In this document: piece after piece, positions 25,063 to 34,651 of the stretch
Layout: each line of letters opens with the position of its first letter
Position numbering within the stretch: the first letter of the stretch is position 1
From: Chryseobacterium indologenes
Lineage (GTDB): Bacteria > Bacteroidota > Bacteroidia > Flavobacteriales > Weeksellaceae
Reading direction: 5' to 3'
Length of the DNA: 64,000 bases
NCBI GenBank assembly: GCA_002439165.1
Contig: DJTE01000033.1
Span: 62,001-126,000, forward strand
Translations under genes and position numbers: made by a program
The notes under the pieces: generated by a model
Told to the model about the DNA's origin: nothing
Databases searched by the model: none
Seen by the model: only the letters and a program-made list of their open reading frames with translations

Positions 25063-25854
25063 ATGAAAAGTATTTATTCTAAAATTCTGATTTTAGCATT
25101 CATCTCCTCTTCGCTTTATTCTTATGCATGGGGGCTTACGGGACACAGGGTGATCGCGGAGATCGCAGAAAACCATCTGTCGGGAAAAGCAAGAAGGGAG
25201 ATCAAAAAAATAATGGGAAAGGAAAGACTGGCGTACTGGGCCAACTGGCCGGATTTCATTAAATCCGATACGACCGGGGTATGGAAGCAGGCTTCATCAT
25301 GGCATTATGTAAATATTGATCCACAGGCTGATTTTAAAGCTTTCGGACAAAACCTGAAGCATCAGGCCGGCCCGAGTCTTTATACCCAGATCAATACCCT
25401 GTCCAGCCAGATCAAAGATGCCAAAACCTCTGAAAAAGACAGAAAAATTGCACTGATTTTTCTTATTCACATCATGGGAGATCTTGCACAGCCTCTGCAC
25501 GTAGGAAGAGCTGATGATCTTGGAGGAAACAAAATCAATGTAACCTATTTCGGAGATAAGACCAACCTGCACTCCGTATGGGACGGCAAACTGGTAGATT
25601 CCCAGAAATACAGCTATACGGAATATGCAAAACTTTTAGACATCAAGTCTAAGGATGAAGTGAAACAGATCCAGACCGGAACTGTGGAAGACTGGCTGTA
25701 TGATTCCCATCAGATTGCCAATAAAATTTATGCACAGACGCCAGATGGTTCAAAATTATCGTACGACTATCAGTACAAATTCAATGATACAATGGAAAGA
25801 CAGCTTCTGTACGGAGGTCTGAGACTGGCTAAACTGTTGAATGACTTATTTTAA
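25063..25854 (+). CDS. S1/P1-type zinc nuclease, exported
   Basis: A 263-residue exported nuclease. Signal peptide MKSIYSKILILAFISSSLYSYA leaves tryptophan as the mature N-terminus (WGLTGHRVIAEIAENHL), which in S1/P1 nucleases binds zinc through its amino group and carbonyl. Other ligands are visible: ANWPDFIKSD, SSWHYVNI, LIFLIHIMGDLAQPLHVGRA with the HxxxD...H pattern, and LHSVWDGKLV with the last His and Asp. These enzymes degrade single-stranded nucleic acid and release 5'-nucleotides outside the cytoplasm; a role in phosphate and nucleoside scavenging is inferred. The start is set by the promoter at 25006-25039. Confidence 0.92.
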   Translation: MKSIYSKILILAFISSSLYSYAWGLTGHRVIAEIAENHLSGKARREIKKIMGKERLAYWANWPDFIKSDTTGVWKQASSWHYVNIDPQADFKAFGQNLKHQAGPSLYTQINTLSSQIKDAKTSEKDRKIALIFLIHIMGDLAQPLHVGRADDLGGNKINVTYFGDKTNLHSVWDGKLVDSQKYSYTEYAKLLDIKSKDEVKQIQTGTVEDWLYDSHQIANKIYAQTPDGSKLSYDYQYKFNDTMERQLLYGGLRLAKLLNDLF

Positions 25855-25885
25855 TCGATAATTAAGATTAATACTCTATCATGAT

Positions 25886-25916
25886 AAAAAGCGGAACTTC
25901 GGTTTCGTTTTTTTTT
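25886..25916 (+). terminator. Terminator with UUCG tetraloop
   Basis: CGGAAC, loop TTCG, GTTTCG with a G-T pair and extended A/T pairs, followed by nine T residues, 38 bases after the nuclease stop. Confidence 0.8.
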
Positions 25917-26193
25917 GTTTAGGCTTAAAAGAGATTGAAGCCGGCAGCTGGAAGGGGAAGTTATAATTGTCTTCAATACCATAAGTGTTGATCTGTTTTT
26001 ACTCTTTTATACCAGTAAAATTTTATAATGACTTGTAATACTTTATAACTAAAAGTAACCTGCAGTTCGCTTCTTTCCTCCTTTAATATCAACTGCCTGA
26101 TACAATAATTTCATAAAAAAGTAAAACTGGTGTAACCTTTGTATCATTTCATACGTATAATATATAGTAACTCTTTTTTGAGGATAAAAATAG
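25917..26193. other. Upstream region of rpoD
   Basis: About 280 bases. AACCTTTG (26134-26141) is a one-mismatch -7 element 52 bases before the rpoD start. No other structure was recognised. Confidence 0.35.
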
Positions 26194-27060
26194 ATGAGAC
26201 AATTAAAAATCACTAAGCAGGTTACCAACAGGGAAACTGCTTCATTAGACAAGTATTTGCAGGAAATTGGTAAAGTGGAACTGATCACTGCGGACGAAGA
26301 AGTAGAACTGGCACAAAGAATACGTGCGGGCGACAGAGCAGCACTGGAGAAATTAATCAAAGCCAACCTTCGTTTCGTGGTTTCCGTATCCAAGCAGTAC
26401 CAGAATCAAGGTCTTTCTTTACCCGATTTGATTAATGAAGGTAACTTAGGACTGATGAAAGCAGCAAAAAGGTACGATGAAACTAGAGGTTTCAAATTTA
26501 TCTCTTACGCGGTTTGGTGGATTCGTCAGTCAATTTTGCAGGCGTTAGCAGAACAATCCAGAATTGTAAGGCTTCCGCTGAATAAAATCGGCTCCATCAA
26601 TAAAATCAACAAAGCATACGCTCACCTGGAGCAGGAAAATGAAAGACCACCTTCTCCGGAAGAATTGGCTGAAGTTCTTGACATGAGCGAGGAAGATATC
26701 AAAGAATCGATGAAAAACTCCGGAAGACACCTGTCTATGGATGCACCTTTAGTAGAAGGTGAAGATTCTAATCTTTATGATGTCTTGCGTTCAGGAGAAT
26801 CTCCAAGCCCGGATAAAGACCTGATGCTTGAATCTCTTCAGATTGAAATTGAAAGAGCTTTAAATACCCTGACTCCAAGAGAGGCTGACCTGGTAAGACT
26901 TTACTTCGGACTGAACGGAAAACATCCGATGACCTTAGAGGAAATCGGGGAAACTTTCGATCTTACCAGAGAAAGAGTGCGTCAGATCAAAGAAAAAGCG
27001 ATCAAGAGACTAAAACACAATACCAGAAGCAAGATCTTAAAATCTTATTTAGGTAAATAA
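26194..27060 (+). CDS. rpoD: Primary RNA polymerase sigma factor (sigma-A type)
   Basis: A 288-residue group 1 sigma factor in the short form usual in Bacteroidota, without the region 1.1 and the long insert of E. coli sigma70. Region 1.2 is TASLDKYLQEIGKVELITAD; region 2 contains ANLRFVVSVSKQYQNQGLSL, DLINEGNLGLMKAAKRYDET and FKFISYAVWWIRQSILQAL; region 3 ALAEQSRIVRLPLNKIGSIN; region 4.2 MTLEEIGETFDLTRERVRQI. It directs recognition of the -33 TTTG/-7 TAnnTTTG promoters found throughout this window. It is monocistronic, with a terminator directly downstream. Confidence 0.97.
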   Translation: MRQLKITKQVTNRETASLDKYLQEIGKVELITADEEVELAQRIRAGDRAALEKLIKANLRFVVSVSKQYQNQGLSLPDLINEGNLGLMKAAKRYDETRGFKFISYAVWWIRQSILQALAEQSRIVRLPLNKIGSINKINKAYAHLEQENERPPSPEELAEVLDMSEEDIKESMKNSGRHLSMDAPLVEGEDSNLYDVLRSGESPSPDKDLMLESLQIEIERALNTLTPREADLVRLYFGLNGKHPMTLEEIGETFDLTRERVRQIKEKAIKRLKHNTRSKILKSYLGK

Positions 27061-27081
27061 TTTTAACGTAACAACGTATTC

Positions 27082-27115
27082 AACGGAGTCTGTTTTTCAG
27101 GCTCCGTTTTTTTGT
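27082..27115 (+). terminator. rpoD terminator
   Basis: AACGGAGTCTG, 5-base loop, CAGGCTCCGTT followed by seven T residues, 22 bases after the rpoD stop. Confidence 0.9.
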
Positions 27116-27219
27116 AACAAACCCTGAATAAATTTCAACTAATAGAGAAAATTTAAGTTCCGGACACAATAAACAGTTCTTTTCAGAACGGGAACTTCTT
27201 ACCCAATACAAAAACGATT

Positions 27220-27819
27220 ATGAAAAAAATACTTTTCGCCTCTGCCATGGCTCTGTCTTTCATCGCCTGTAAAGATAACCGCACTGAAAATGCTCCGGCC
27301 GTTGCCAATGCAGTAGACAACGCTGAAGAATCATCAGTTTCCCGTTCTCTAAAAGAAAGCTACCGTTCTGATGATATGATTGATCAGATTTATGCTGAAC
27401 TTCTCAAAACCGACACCAATCTCAAGGCTTTGGATGAAAGGATAGCCGGAATTTATGATAAAAGCGGAAAAGTCCTTGCCTCCTATGAACCTATTATCTA
27501 TAAATCCGAATCTTATTATCAGAATGCCCGTGAGAAAACAATGGCCATTAAAGATTCACTCTTAAAAAAAGAAGTTGAACAACAGATTAAGATAAGTGAG
27601 GATGAGTACAGTCTTAAAATCAGGAGCATAAAGGAACTGATTAAAAAAATCAATGCCAATACCGGGGTAATTACAGACCAATATACTGCTTTTAAAATCA
27701 GGAAAACACTTCCGGAAATTCAGAAATATCAGAATGCCCATCCGCTGAAAACCGACAGCCTTGAGCATTTTATTGTCAAACAGCAGAATCTGCTGAACCA
27801 GTTAAAAAATATGAAGTAA
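27220..27819 (+). CDS. Predicted lipoprotein, helical, unknown function
   Basis: A 199-residue protein with a lipoprotein signal MKKILFASAMALSFIAC (acylated Cys17) and an Asn/Glu-rich linker. The remaining 150 residues are strongly helical and charged (EVEQQIKISEDEYSLKIRSI and following KELIKKINANTG), consistent with an extended coiled coil. No known domain was recognised. It begins a same-direction group with the GNAT and monooxygenase genes (gap of 10 bases to the GNAT gene). Confidence 0.75.
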   Translation: MKKILFASAMALSFIACKDNRTENAPAVANAVDNAEESSVSRSLKESYRSDDMIDQIYAELLKTDTNLKALDERIAGIYDKSGKVLASYEPIIYKSESYYQNAREKTMAIKDSLLKKEVEQQIKISEDEYSLKIRSIKELIKKINANTGVITDQYTAFKIRKTLPEIQKYQNAHPLKTDSLEHFIVKQQNLLNQLKNMK

Positions 27820-27829
27820 TATAAATAAA

Positions 27830-28327
27830 ATGATGAAGTATACTACCCAATGGCTTTCAGATAAAACAAGGATTAAAGAACTCATCAGATTCTTTATCAC
27901 TCATAAAACTGATTCTTATATTTCACACGGTGAGATCATTTCCGGAAGAGCTTTGGACTCCGGCCACTGGAATCCCGATCTTGAAACGATACTACTTTCC
28001 CAGTTTTCTGATGATTTTAAGGATTCAGGGACTGAACTGAAGATTCTGATTGCTGAAAATGAGAATGGAGAAATAATCGGGATGCTTGTTTTTCATCTTA
28101 TCTGTGGATTTAGAAAATATGCAGTCCTGGAAGATATGCTGCTCGATCAGTCTTACAGAGGACAATCCATCGGAAGCATGCTGTTGGAAAAAGCAATAGA
28201 AGAATCCGGAAACTGGGATATCGGTTTTATCATGCTGGAAAGCGGTGTACATAATACGGGAGCCCACCATTTCTTCGGAAAATACGGCTTTAAAAAGGTA
28301 TCTGAAAATTATATATTAAATCTGTAA
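27830..28327 (+). CDS. GNAT family N-acetyltransferase
   Basis: A 165-residue acetyltransferase. The acetyl-CoA motif A is readable as YAVLEDMLLDQSYRGQSIGS followed by MLLEKAIEESG (Q/RxxGxG/A-type loop RGQSIGS). Motif B ends with HFFGKYGFKKVSENY. Such enzymes transfer acetyl from acetyl-CoA to an amine; the acceptor is unknown. An alternative start is the ATG one codon later. Spacing to neighbours is 10 bases upstream and 7 downstream, so it is an operon member. Confidence 0.87.
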   Translation: MMKYTTQWLSDKTRIKELIRFFITHKTDSYISHGEIISGRALDSGHWNPDLETILLSQFSDDFKDSGTELKILIAENENGEIIGMLVFHLICGFRKYAVLEDMLLDQSYRGQSIGSMLLEKAIEESGNWDIGFIMLESGVHNTGAHHFFGKYGFKKVSENYILNL

Positions 28328-28334
28328 GGATCTT

Positions 28335-29450
28335 ATGGACAGTATTTCAATCATAGGAGCAGGAATCGGCGGCCTGACACTGGGAAATATCCTGAAACAG
28401 CAGGGGTATGATTTTACCATTTATGAGTCTGCCCCGGAGATAAAACCTGTGGGAGCAGGAATTATGATGGCGGTGAATGCCATGCAGATCTTTGACAGAC
28501 TGGGGCTTAAAGAAAAGATTGGAAAAGCGGGAAATAAAATTCACGGGATTTCTATTACCGATCCCTTTTTTAAAACCATTTCAAAAACAGATATTACGGA
28601 ATTTGAAAAAAAATACAATTCCTGTAATGTAGCGATTCACAGGGCCGATCTTCAGAAGATACTCGCTGATCATGCAGGTTCTGAGCATATTCAGCTTAAC
28701 CATTCCCTTCGGCAGATCGAAAAAAAAGAAAACTATATTCTGCATTTTGATGGTCATTCACAGGAAAGTAAAATTGTTTTCGGAGCAGACGGGATAAAGT
28801 CCGGAGTGCGGGAACAGATCCTTCAAACCGGAACCATAAGAAATGCCGGGCAAAAATGCTGGCGAGGAGTTACAGATTTTGATCTTTCCGGAAAATTTTA
28901 TCACGAAGCTTTTGAAATGTGGGGAAAAGGAAAACGTTTCGGATTTGTGCGGATTTCTGATAAAAAAGTCTACTGGTATGCATGTATCAATGAAAAACAG
29001 TTGAACCGGGCAACAGATGTTTCAGCTATTTTCAAAGATTTTGATCCTCTGATTACACAGCTTATTGAAGCAACTCCCAAAGAGAACATCATCTGTAACG
29101 AAATTGCTGACCTCTCTCCTATTCCCCAATGGTATTCTGAAAACCTCTGCCTGATTGGAGATGCTGCCCACGCTACCACTCCTAATATGGGACAGGGCGC
29201 CTGCCAGGCTATTGAAGATGCTTATGTAATCGGCAGACTGCTTGAAAAAAATAAAGATTTCAATTCTGTTTTTGAGGAATTTCAAAAGATCAGAAGGAAA
29301 AAAGTAGATTATATCGTCGGTACAAGCCGGATGATCGGAAACCTGTCACAATGGGAATATGGAAACACTGTCCGTAATATTCTGATGCGGATGATACCGG
29401 ACAGAATGAGCCAAAAGACGGTTGAAAAAGTGATTAAACTGGAGTTATAA
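28335..29450 (+). CDS. FAD-dependent monooxygenase (PHBH-like, TetX/salicylate hydroxylase type)
   Basis: A 371-residue group A flavoprotein monooxygenase. The FAD-binding motif SIIGAGIGGLTLGNILKQQG starts at residue 4, the NAD(P)H/FAD motif is at VFGADGIKSGVREQI (DG motif), and the C-terminal GD motif LIGDAAHATTPNMGQGACQA is intact. Enzymes of this group hydroxylate aromatic or polyketide compounds and include tetracycline-inactivating TetX, but the substrate-defining residues cannot be assigned here. It follows the GNAT gene by 7 bases. Confidence 0.87.
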   Translation: MDSISIIGAGIGGLTLGNILKQQGYDFTIYESAPEIKPVGAGIMMAVNAMQIFDRLGLKEKIGKAGNKIHGISITDPFFKTISKTDITEFEKKYNSCNVAIHRADLQKILADHAGSEHIQLNHSLRQIEKKENYILHFDGHSQESKIVFGADGIKSGVREQILQTGTIRNAGQKCWRGVTDFDLSGKFYHEAFEMWGKGKRFGFVRISDKKVYWYACINEKQLNRATDVSAIFKDFDPLITQLIEATPKENIICNEIADLSPIPQWYSENLCLIGDAAHATTPNMGQGACQAIEDAYVIGRLLEKNKDFNSVFEEFQKIRRKKVDYIVGTSRMIGNLSQWEYGNTVRNILMRMIPDRMSQKTVEKVIKLEL

Positions 29451-29496
29451 AGAAAATAAGCAAACAGCTTTCAATAAAAACTAAATAATAGAAACA

Positions 29497-31527
29497 ATGA
29501 AAAAAATCATTTATCTGGCACTGCTCCTGACCATAGGAATGCCAATGACACGGGCCCAGCAGGTTCCTTTACTGGACAGACAGTTGTTTTTTGGAAACCC
29601 TGAAATCTCCGGCGGACAGCTGAGTCCGGATGGAAAATGGATCTCATTTACCAAAGAATATGAAGGAATCATGAACATCTGGGTGAAGAAAATTGACGAC
29701 CCCTTTGATAAAGCGCGTCCACTAACAGACAGTAAACGCCCGCTAAACGGCTATTTCTGGTCGGAGGACGGAAAATACATCCTGTTTGTGAAAGACAACA
29801 ACGGGGATGAAAACATGAATATTTTCGCAGTAGATCCAATGGCAAAAGTAACCGGCGGAGTTCCTGAAGCAAGAAATATCACGCCGCTTAAAGATATCAC
29901 GGCACAGATCTATATGGTCAGCAGAAAAGATCCTGATCTGTTGATGATAGGTCTGAACAACCGTGATAAAGCATGGCACGATCTGTATTCCCTAAAAATA
30001 TCTACCGGGGAACTGAAAAAAATCTTCGAAAATACAGACCGTATCACAAGTTATAATTTCGACTGGGACGAAAAACTCAGGGTTTTATACCGCACGGATG
30101 AAAAGGGAACAACGCAGTTCCTGTATAAAGACGGGGATAAACTGACTCCAGTTTATGAAACTCTGGTAACGGAAGAAGCCTATATTTCTGACTGGAATGA
30201 AGATAACTCGAAATTTTATCTGGTAACCGATAAAGGAAATCTGGATAAATCAGCCTTATTCCTGATGGATCCGAAAGCCAGACAGCTCACCAAAGTAGAA
30301 GGAGATCCTAAGGGAAAAGTTGATTTCGGTGGATTATTTATCGACAGAAATACCAGAAAAATGATTTCCACGTCTTACACAGGTGATAAAACGGAAACGT
30401 ACTGGAAAGATAAAACCTGGGAAGCCAATTATAAGTTCCTGCAAAGCAAATTTCCGGGAAGAGAGGTGAATTTTGCCAGCCCAACCAAAGATTATTCAAA
30501 ATTTCTGATCTCGGTATGGGGTGATAAATATGCTCCTGAAGCCTACTTCTTCGATGCTAAAACCAAACAGCTGATCTTCCAGTATACCCCGAGAACCGAA
30601 TTAAAGAAAGTGGAACAGTATCTTGCTCCAATGACTCCCATTTCTTATAAAAGCAGTGACGGCCTTGAAATCCCCGCTTATCTCACATTACCCACAGGCT
30701 CTTCAGGAAAGAATATGCCGGTTGTGGTACTTGTACACGGAGGACCGAAAGGACCGAGAGATTACTGGGGATACAATTCAATAGTACAGTTTTTGGCCAA
30801 CAGAGGATATGCTGTACTGCAGCCTAATTTCAGAGCCAGTGGCGGCTATGGCAAAAAATTCAAGAATGACGGGGACCTTCAGTGGGGAAAACTGATGCAG
30901 GATGATATTACCTGGGGAGTAAAATATCTTATTGATAAAGGAATCGCTGATAAAAATAAAGTTGTGATCATGGGAGGAAGCTACGGCGGTTATGCCACGC
31001 TGGCAGGTCTAGCCTTTACTCCTGATCTGTATGCCGGAGGTGTGGATATTGTAGGACCGAGCAACTTATTTACACTTTTAGCCTCCGTTCCTGCCTATTG
31101 GGAAGCTGCCCGTGCTTCACTGTACGGAATGATCGGTAATCCTGATACGGAGGAAGGTAAAAAAGCCATCCGTGAAGCAAGTCCGTTATTCAGTGTGGAT
31201 AAAATTGTAAAGCCTCTTCTGATCATTCAGGGAGCCAACGATCCGAGAGTTAAACAGGCTGAGGCAGATCAGATTGTCATTGCCCTGCGTGACAAAGGCA
31301 AAAAAGTAAACTATATTCTGGCTGATGATGAAGGGCACGGATTCAGAAAACCGGTCAACAGTATGGCAATGTATGCTGAAACAGAAAAATTCCTTTCTGA
31401 AGTTATCGGAGGAAGATACCAGAAAGAAATGCCTGAAAATGTAGCCAGGCGTCTGAAAGAAATGACGGTTGATATTAAGAAAGTGACTTATACACCGGCA
31501 GCAAAAACTGATGAAGCTAAAAAATAA
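29497..31527 (+). CDS. S9 family (prolyl oligopeptidase) exported peptidase
   Basis: A 676-residue exported serine peptidase. Signal peptide MKKIIYLALLLTIGMPMTRA; a WD40-like beta-propeller covers roughly residues 25-390; the alpha/beta hydrolase domain contains VVLVHGGPKGPRDYWGYNS, the nucleophile in VIMGGSYGGYATLAGLAF, Asp in IIQGANDPRVKQAEADQ and His in ADDEGHGFRKP. The order matches acylaminoacyl-/dipeptidyl-peptidases of subfamily S9C. It would clip peptides outside the inner membrane. It begins 46 bases after the monooxygenase and ends in a strong terminator. Confidence 0.92.
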   Translation: MKKIIYLALLLTIGMPMTRAQQVPLLDRQLFFGNPEISGGQLSPDGKWISFTKEYEGIMNIWVKKIDDPFDKARPLTDSKRPLNGYFWSEDGKYILFVKDNNGDENMNIFAVDPMAKVTGGVPEARNITPLKDITAQIYMVSRKDPDLLMIGLNNRDKAWHDLYSLKISTGELKKIFENTDRITSYNFDWDEKLRVLYRTDEKGTTQFLYKDGDKLTPVYETLVTEEAYISDWNEDNSKFYLVTDKGNLDKSALFLMDPKARQLTKVEGDPKGKVDFGGLFIDRNTRKMISTSYTGDKTETYWKDKTWEANYKFLQSKFPGREVNFASPTKDYSKFLISVWGDKYAPEAYFFDAKTKQLIFQYTPRTELKKVEQYLAPMTPISYKSSDGLEIPAYLTLPTGSSGKNMPVVVLVHGGPKGPRDYWGYNSIVQFLANRGYAVLQPNFRASGGYGKKFKNDGDLQWGKLMQDDITWGVKYLIDKGIADKNKVVIMGGSYGGYATLAGLAFTPDLYAGGVDIVGPSNLFTLLASVPAYWEAARASLYGMIGNPDTEEGKKAIREASPLFSVDKIVKPLLIIQGANDPRVKQAEADQIVIALRDKGKKVNYILADDEGHGFRKPVNSMAMYAETEKFLSEVIGGRYQKEMPENVARRLKEMTVDIKKVTYTPAAKTDEAKK

Positions 31528-31550
31528 AAGCTGATTGGGTTCATAAAAAT

Positions 31551-31580
31551 CGTCTCATTTTAAAATGGGACGGTTTTGTT
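31551..31580 (+). terminator. Terminator after the S9 peptidase
   Basis: CGTCTCATTTT directly followed by AAAATGGGACG (one T-G pair), then GTTTTGTTTTG. Confidence 0.8.
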
Positions 31581-31737
31581 TTGTAAAAAATAAAGAAAAA
31601 AATTAAGGTGGATATTATTCAGACCTTATAATTTTTTTGAAACCTAACGTTTGCAAAATACAACGCAAACACCTACATATCAACAATATAATAAAAATAC
31701 ACCTTCAGATTCTCCATCTGCAGGGTATTTATCCAAA

Positions 31738-31769
31738 TAATAAAGGCTATCTATCAGACAGCCTTTATT
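31738..31769 (-). terminator. Terminator of the copper operon
   Basis: AATAAAGGCT, 12-base loop, AGCCTTTATT: perfect 10-bp stem directly after the multicopper oxidase stop on the minus strand. Confidence 0.7.
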
Positions 31770-31776
31770 TTTATAG

Positions 31777-34563
31777 TTAGTAAGTCAGGGTAACACCGGC
31801 ACCCCAGCCCATTTCATTATCATAATTTCCGGAAACGGATAACCATTTCTGCAGGATATACCGTAATCCTGTGGTAAACTCTCCGTCGGAATTGATGCTG
31901 AAATTTCCTCTTATTCTTCTGGAAATGGGGATATCTTCCCTGCTCAGCTCCAGCAGAACCTTTCCGTTCTGGTCTACACTTGCATCAGCCGTGATGAGCA
32001 TCGGTAAAACGTACTGCATTCCGACAATGAAAGAAGCTTTCGATTTAGAGGCTTTTTGCTGTCCGAACCATGATTTTTTACCGTGAAAATCCATTCCCAT
32101 ATCCTCAGCCATCTGTCTTTCCATGATCTCGTGGTTTTTCTGGAATCTGAATCCGGCATATGGAAGTGCCCACTGGAATTTTCCTAAGAATCTTCCCACT
32201 TTTACATTTCCTTCAAAATGATCGAAATTCCAGTTGGAGTGGAACTCATTCAGATTAGCCCATCTCGGCCCGAACATCGTCATCGTTTCAGCATGCATTT
32301 TATTGCTGGCCACATCAAGCATCGCCATAGAACTGATCATCCTGTTGTCCTGTAAAAAGTTTTTCCAGGCAAGCTTTCTGTTGGGCAGCTGAGGATTGGG
32401 TCTGGAGTTTTCATAACTGAAAATTCTTCCCATCCCGGCCATCATATGATATAAGATATGACAGTGGAAAAACCAGTCTCCGTCCTGATTTGCCGCAAAT
32501 TCTATTGTTACCGTTTCCATAGGCATAATGTCCACCACATTTTTCAATGGAGCATATTCTCCTTTTGAATTGATCAGTCTGAAATCATGGCCGTGAAGGT
32601 GCATCGGGTGACGCATCATAGAATTGTTATACAGCCTGATTCTTAGAATTTCTCCTTTTTTCACCAGAATTTTATCTGTTTCTGTTACCGTTTTATTATC
32701 CAGTGTCCACAGATAATGGTTCATGTTTCCTTCCAGGGTAAACTTCATTTCACGGATGCTGTCTGTTGGAAGAATGGTTTTTTCAGGAGATTTTAACAAA
32801 TTATAAGACAGTCTCTTGATTGTTTTTTCCTCCTTCATATTCATTCCTGCATGCTGTGAGTGATCTTCTTCTGTCTGTTCTTTTTCTTTCGTTTTCACCC
32901 CCATCATTTCATTCATGTGCTTTGCTGTCGTTTTACGCTGGCTTTCAGGAATTTCCGGATACATTACTTCATTCATATCCATCATCTGGTTGCCCATCGT
33001 CATGTTCATAGGTTTCATATTCCCGCTCATTTCCATCATTCCGTTCATCATTTTCATACCTTCGAACAGCATCAGTCTTGGCAGATTGGGAGCTTCAACC
33101 TTATCGCCGGAGCCCAGCCATAAAGAAGCATGGCCGATCCTGTCTTCAGAAGTGGCACGGAACTCAAAGCTTTTATTTTCAGGAACCGTCACTTCAATAT
33201 CATAGGTTTCGGAAACTCCGATGATCAGGCGGTCTACTTCCACAGGAACCACATCATTTCCGTCGTTTCCTACGACTTTTATTTTCCCGCCGCCGTAATT
33301 CAGCCAGAAATACGTGGATGATCCTCCGTTGGCCACTCTTAATCTTACCTTGTCACCTGCTTTTAAACTGGAATAATCAGAACTTGGAAGCCCATTGATC
33401 AGGAACTTATCGTAATATACATCACTTACGTCCATCGCTTCCATTCTTTTCCATTCATTCAGGGCTTTTGTTCCGAAATGTCCGGATTTTATCGCTTCCC
33501 AGTAACTCTGAACTGCATTTTTCTTTATCGCATACCAGTCTGTATTGGCCATGTGAAGCCTTCTGGCGATCTGCATGGGATCCTCGTCACTCCAGTCGCC
33601 CAGAAGAACAGGAATTTCAGCATTGTATTGAGGAGCCGGTTCTCCCTCTCTTTTTTTGAATACAAGGATACCGTTCATCCCGATCTGCTCCTGAAGAGCT
33701 TCATGGGAATGATACCAGTACGTTCCGTTCTGGGAGATCTTAAATTTATATAAATGCGTTTCTCCCGGTTTTACAGGTTTTGTTGTAAGGTAGGGAACAC
33801 CGTCATGTTCATTGGGAAGAATAACGCCATGCCAATGCAGTCCGGTATTTTCTTTCAGCATATTGTGAAGATAAATCTCTGCGGTATCTCCTTCTGTAAA
33901 ATATAAGGTAGGTGCCTGCAGTTTGCCGTTGATTGCCAGCGCTCTCCTGTTTTTTCCTGTAAAATTAACGATTGTATCTTTCACATAAAGGTCGTATCTG
34001 ACGGTTTTTCCTCCGAAAGTTACTCTTCCGTTCTCAGAATTTCTCTTTAAAACAGATTTCGCTTCTTTCGGTTCTTCAACAGCTCCATGCTGATGATCTT
34101 CTTTTTCTACCAGCTCCATTCCGCACTTCGGGCATTTTCCCGGCTGATCCGAAGTTACTTCAGGGTGCATCGGACAGGTGTATGTGGAATGAGAATGATT
34201 CTGAGCTTTAGGCTGAGAAGTTATTGAGGGGCTGACGGTCTGAACCGGTTTAGAAAGTTTGGTTTTTTCTGCTTCCTTTACCGTTTTTACCTTTTTAGCT
34301 TCAGACTTTGCTTTATTGGCTTTAGCTTCTGTCGGTTTTGTTTTTGTTTCAGACTTCTTTAAGGGGGTTTCCTGAGGTTGGGCTGTTACTTTGGGCTTTA
34401 TTACCACTGTTTTCTTTACCAGTGTCATTTTGCATTTCGGGCAGTCTCCGGGTTTTGAGGAGACCACTTCAGGATGCATCGGACAGGTATAGTATGTTTT
34501 CGTTGTTTGCGCGAAGGTAAAAACAGAGAATAAAAGCACCAGAAATATGATCATTTTTTTCAT
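31777..34563 (-). CDS. Multicopper oxidase with two metal-binding N-terminal motifs and a CopB-like C-terminus
   Basis: A 928-residue exported copper-resistance protein. Order of parts: signal peptide (1-18); metal-binding motif YYTCPMHPEV...CPKCKM (24-46); Lys/Ala-rich linker; a second motif YTCPMHPEV...CPKCGM (128-149); multicopper oxidase domain with all copper-ligand blocks (HWHG 243-246, HSH 285-287, HPMHLHG 652-658, HCHILYH 700-706); a methionine-rich insert (503-531); and from about 735 a region ending in amphipathic beta strands (VSGNYDNEMGWGAGVTLTY) that looks like the CopB outer-membrane barrel. It would oxidise Cu(I) in the periplasm. It is last in the operon after HYC_CC_PP and DUF3347 genes. 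The CopB identity is less certain than the oxidase. Confidence 0.9.
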   Translation of the reverse strand: MKKMIIFLVLLFSVFTFAQTTKTYYTCPMHPEVVSSKPGDCPKCKMTLVKKTVVIKPKVTAQPQETPLKKSETKTKPTEAKANKAKSEAKKVKTVKEAEKTKLSKPVQTVSPSITSQPKAQNHSHSTYTCPMHPEVTSDQPGKCPKCGMELVEKEDHQHGAVEEPKEAKSVLKRNSENGRVTFGGKTVRYDLYVKDTIVNFTGKNRRALAINGKLQAPTLYFTEGDTAEIYLHNMLKENTGLHWHGVILPNEHDGVPYLTTKPVKPGETHLYKFKISQNGTYWYHSHEALQEQIGMNGILVFKKREGEPAPQYNAEIPVLLGDWSDEDPMQIARRLHMANTDWYAIKKNAVQSYWEAIKSGHFGTKALNEWKRMEAMDVSDVYYDKFLINGLPSSDYSSLKAGDKVRLRVANGGSSTYFWLNYGGGKIKVVGNDGNDVVPVEVDRLIIGVSETYDIEVTVPENKSFEFRATSEDRIGHASLWLGSGDKVEAPNLPRLMLFEGMKMMNGMMEMSGNMKPMNMTMGNQMMDMNEVMYPEIPESQRKTTAKHMNEMMGVKTKEKEQTEEDHSQHAGMNMKEEKTIKRLSYNLLKSPEKTILPTDSIREMKFTLEGNMNHYLWTLDNKTVTETDKILVKKGEILRIRLYNNSMMRHPMHLHGHDFRLINSKGEYAPLKNVVDIMPMETVTIEFAANQDGDWFFHCHILYHMMAGMGRIFSYENSRPNPQLPNRKLAWKNFLQDNRMISSMAMLDVASNKMHAETMTMFGPRWANLNEFHSNWNFDHFEGNVKVGRFLGKFQWALPYAGFRFQKNHEIMERQMAEDMGMDFHGKKSWFGQQKASKSKASFIVGMQYVLPMLITADASVDQNGKVLLELSREDIPISRRIRGNFSINSDGEFTTGLRYILQKWLSVSGNYDNEMGWGAGVTLTY

Positions 34564-34651
34564 AATATTCCGAACTTTTTTTAATTGTACGGCTTAAAGC
34601 TAAATATAACCTAAACCGCACAACTTATTATTTTAAAGATAGATACAATAC

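Noticed and set aside
28335..29450. Tetracycline-inactivating TetX
   Set aside because: Only general group A monooxygenase motifs are present; nothing specific to TetX could be shown from sequence reading.
32820..33205. Plus-strand open frames opposite the Met/His-rich part of the multicopper oxidase
   Set aside because: They are antisense shadows: the sense frame has all copper-ligand motifs, and the antisense translation is low-complexity His/Phe/Ser.
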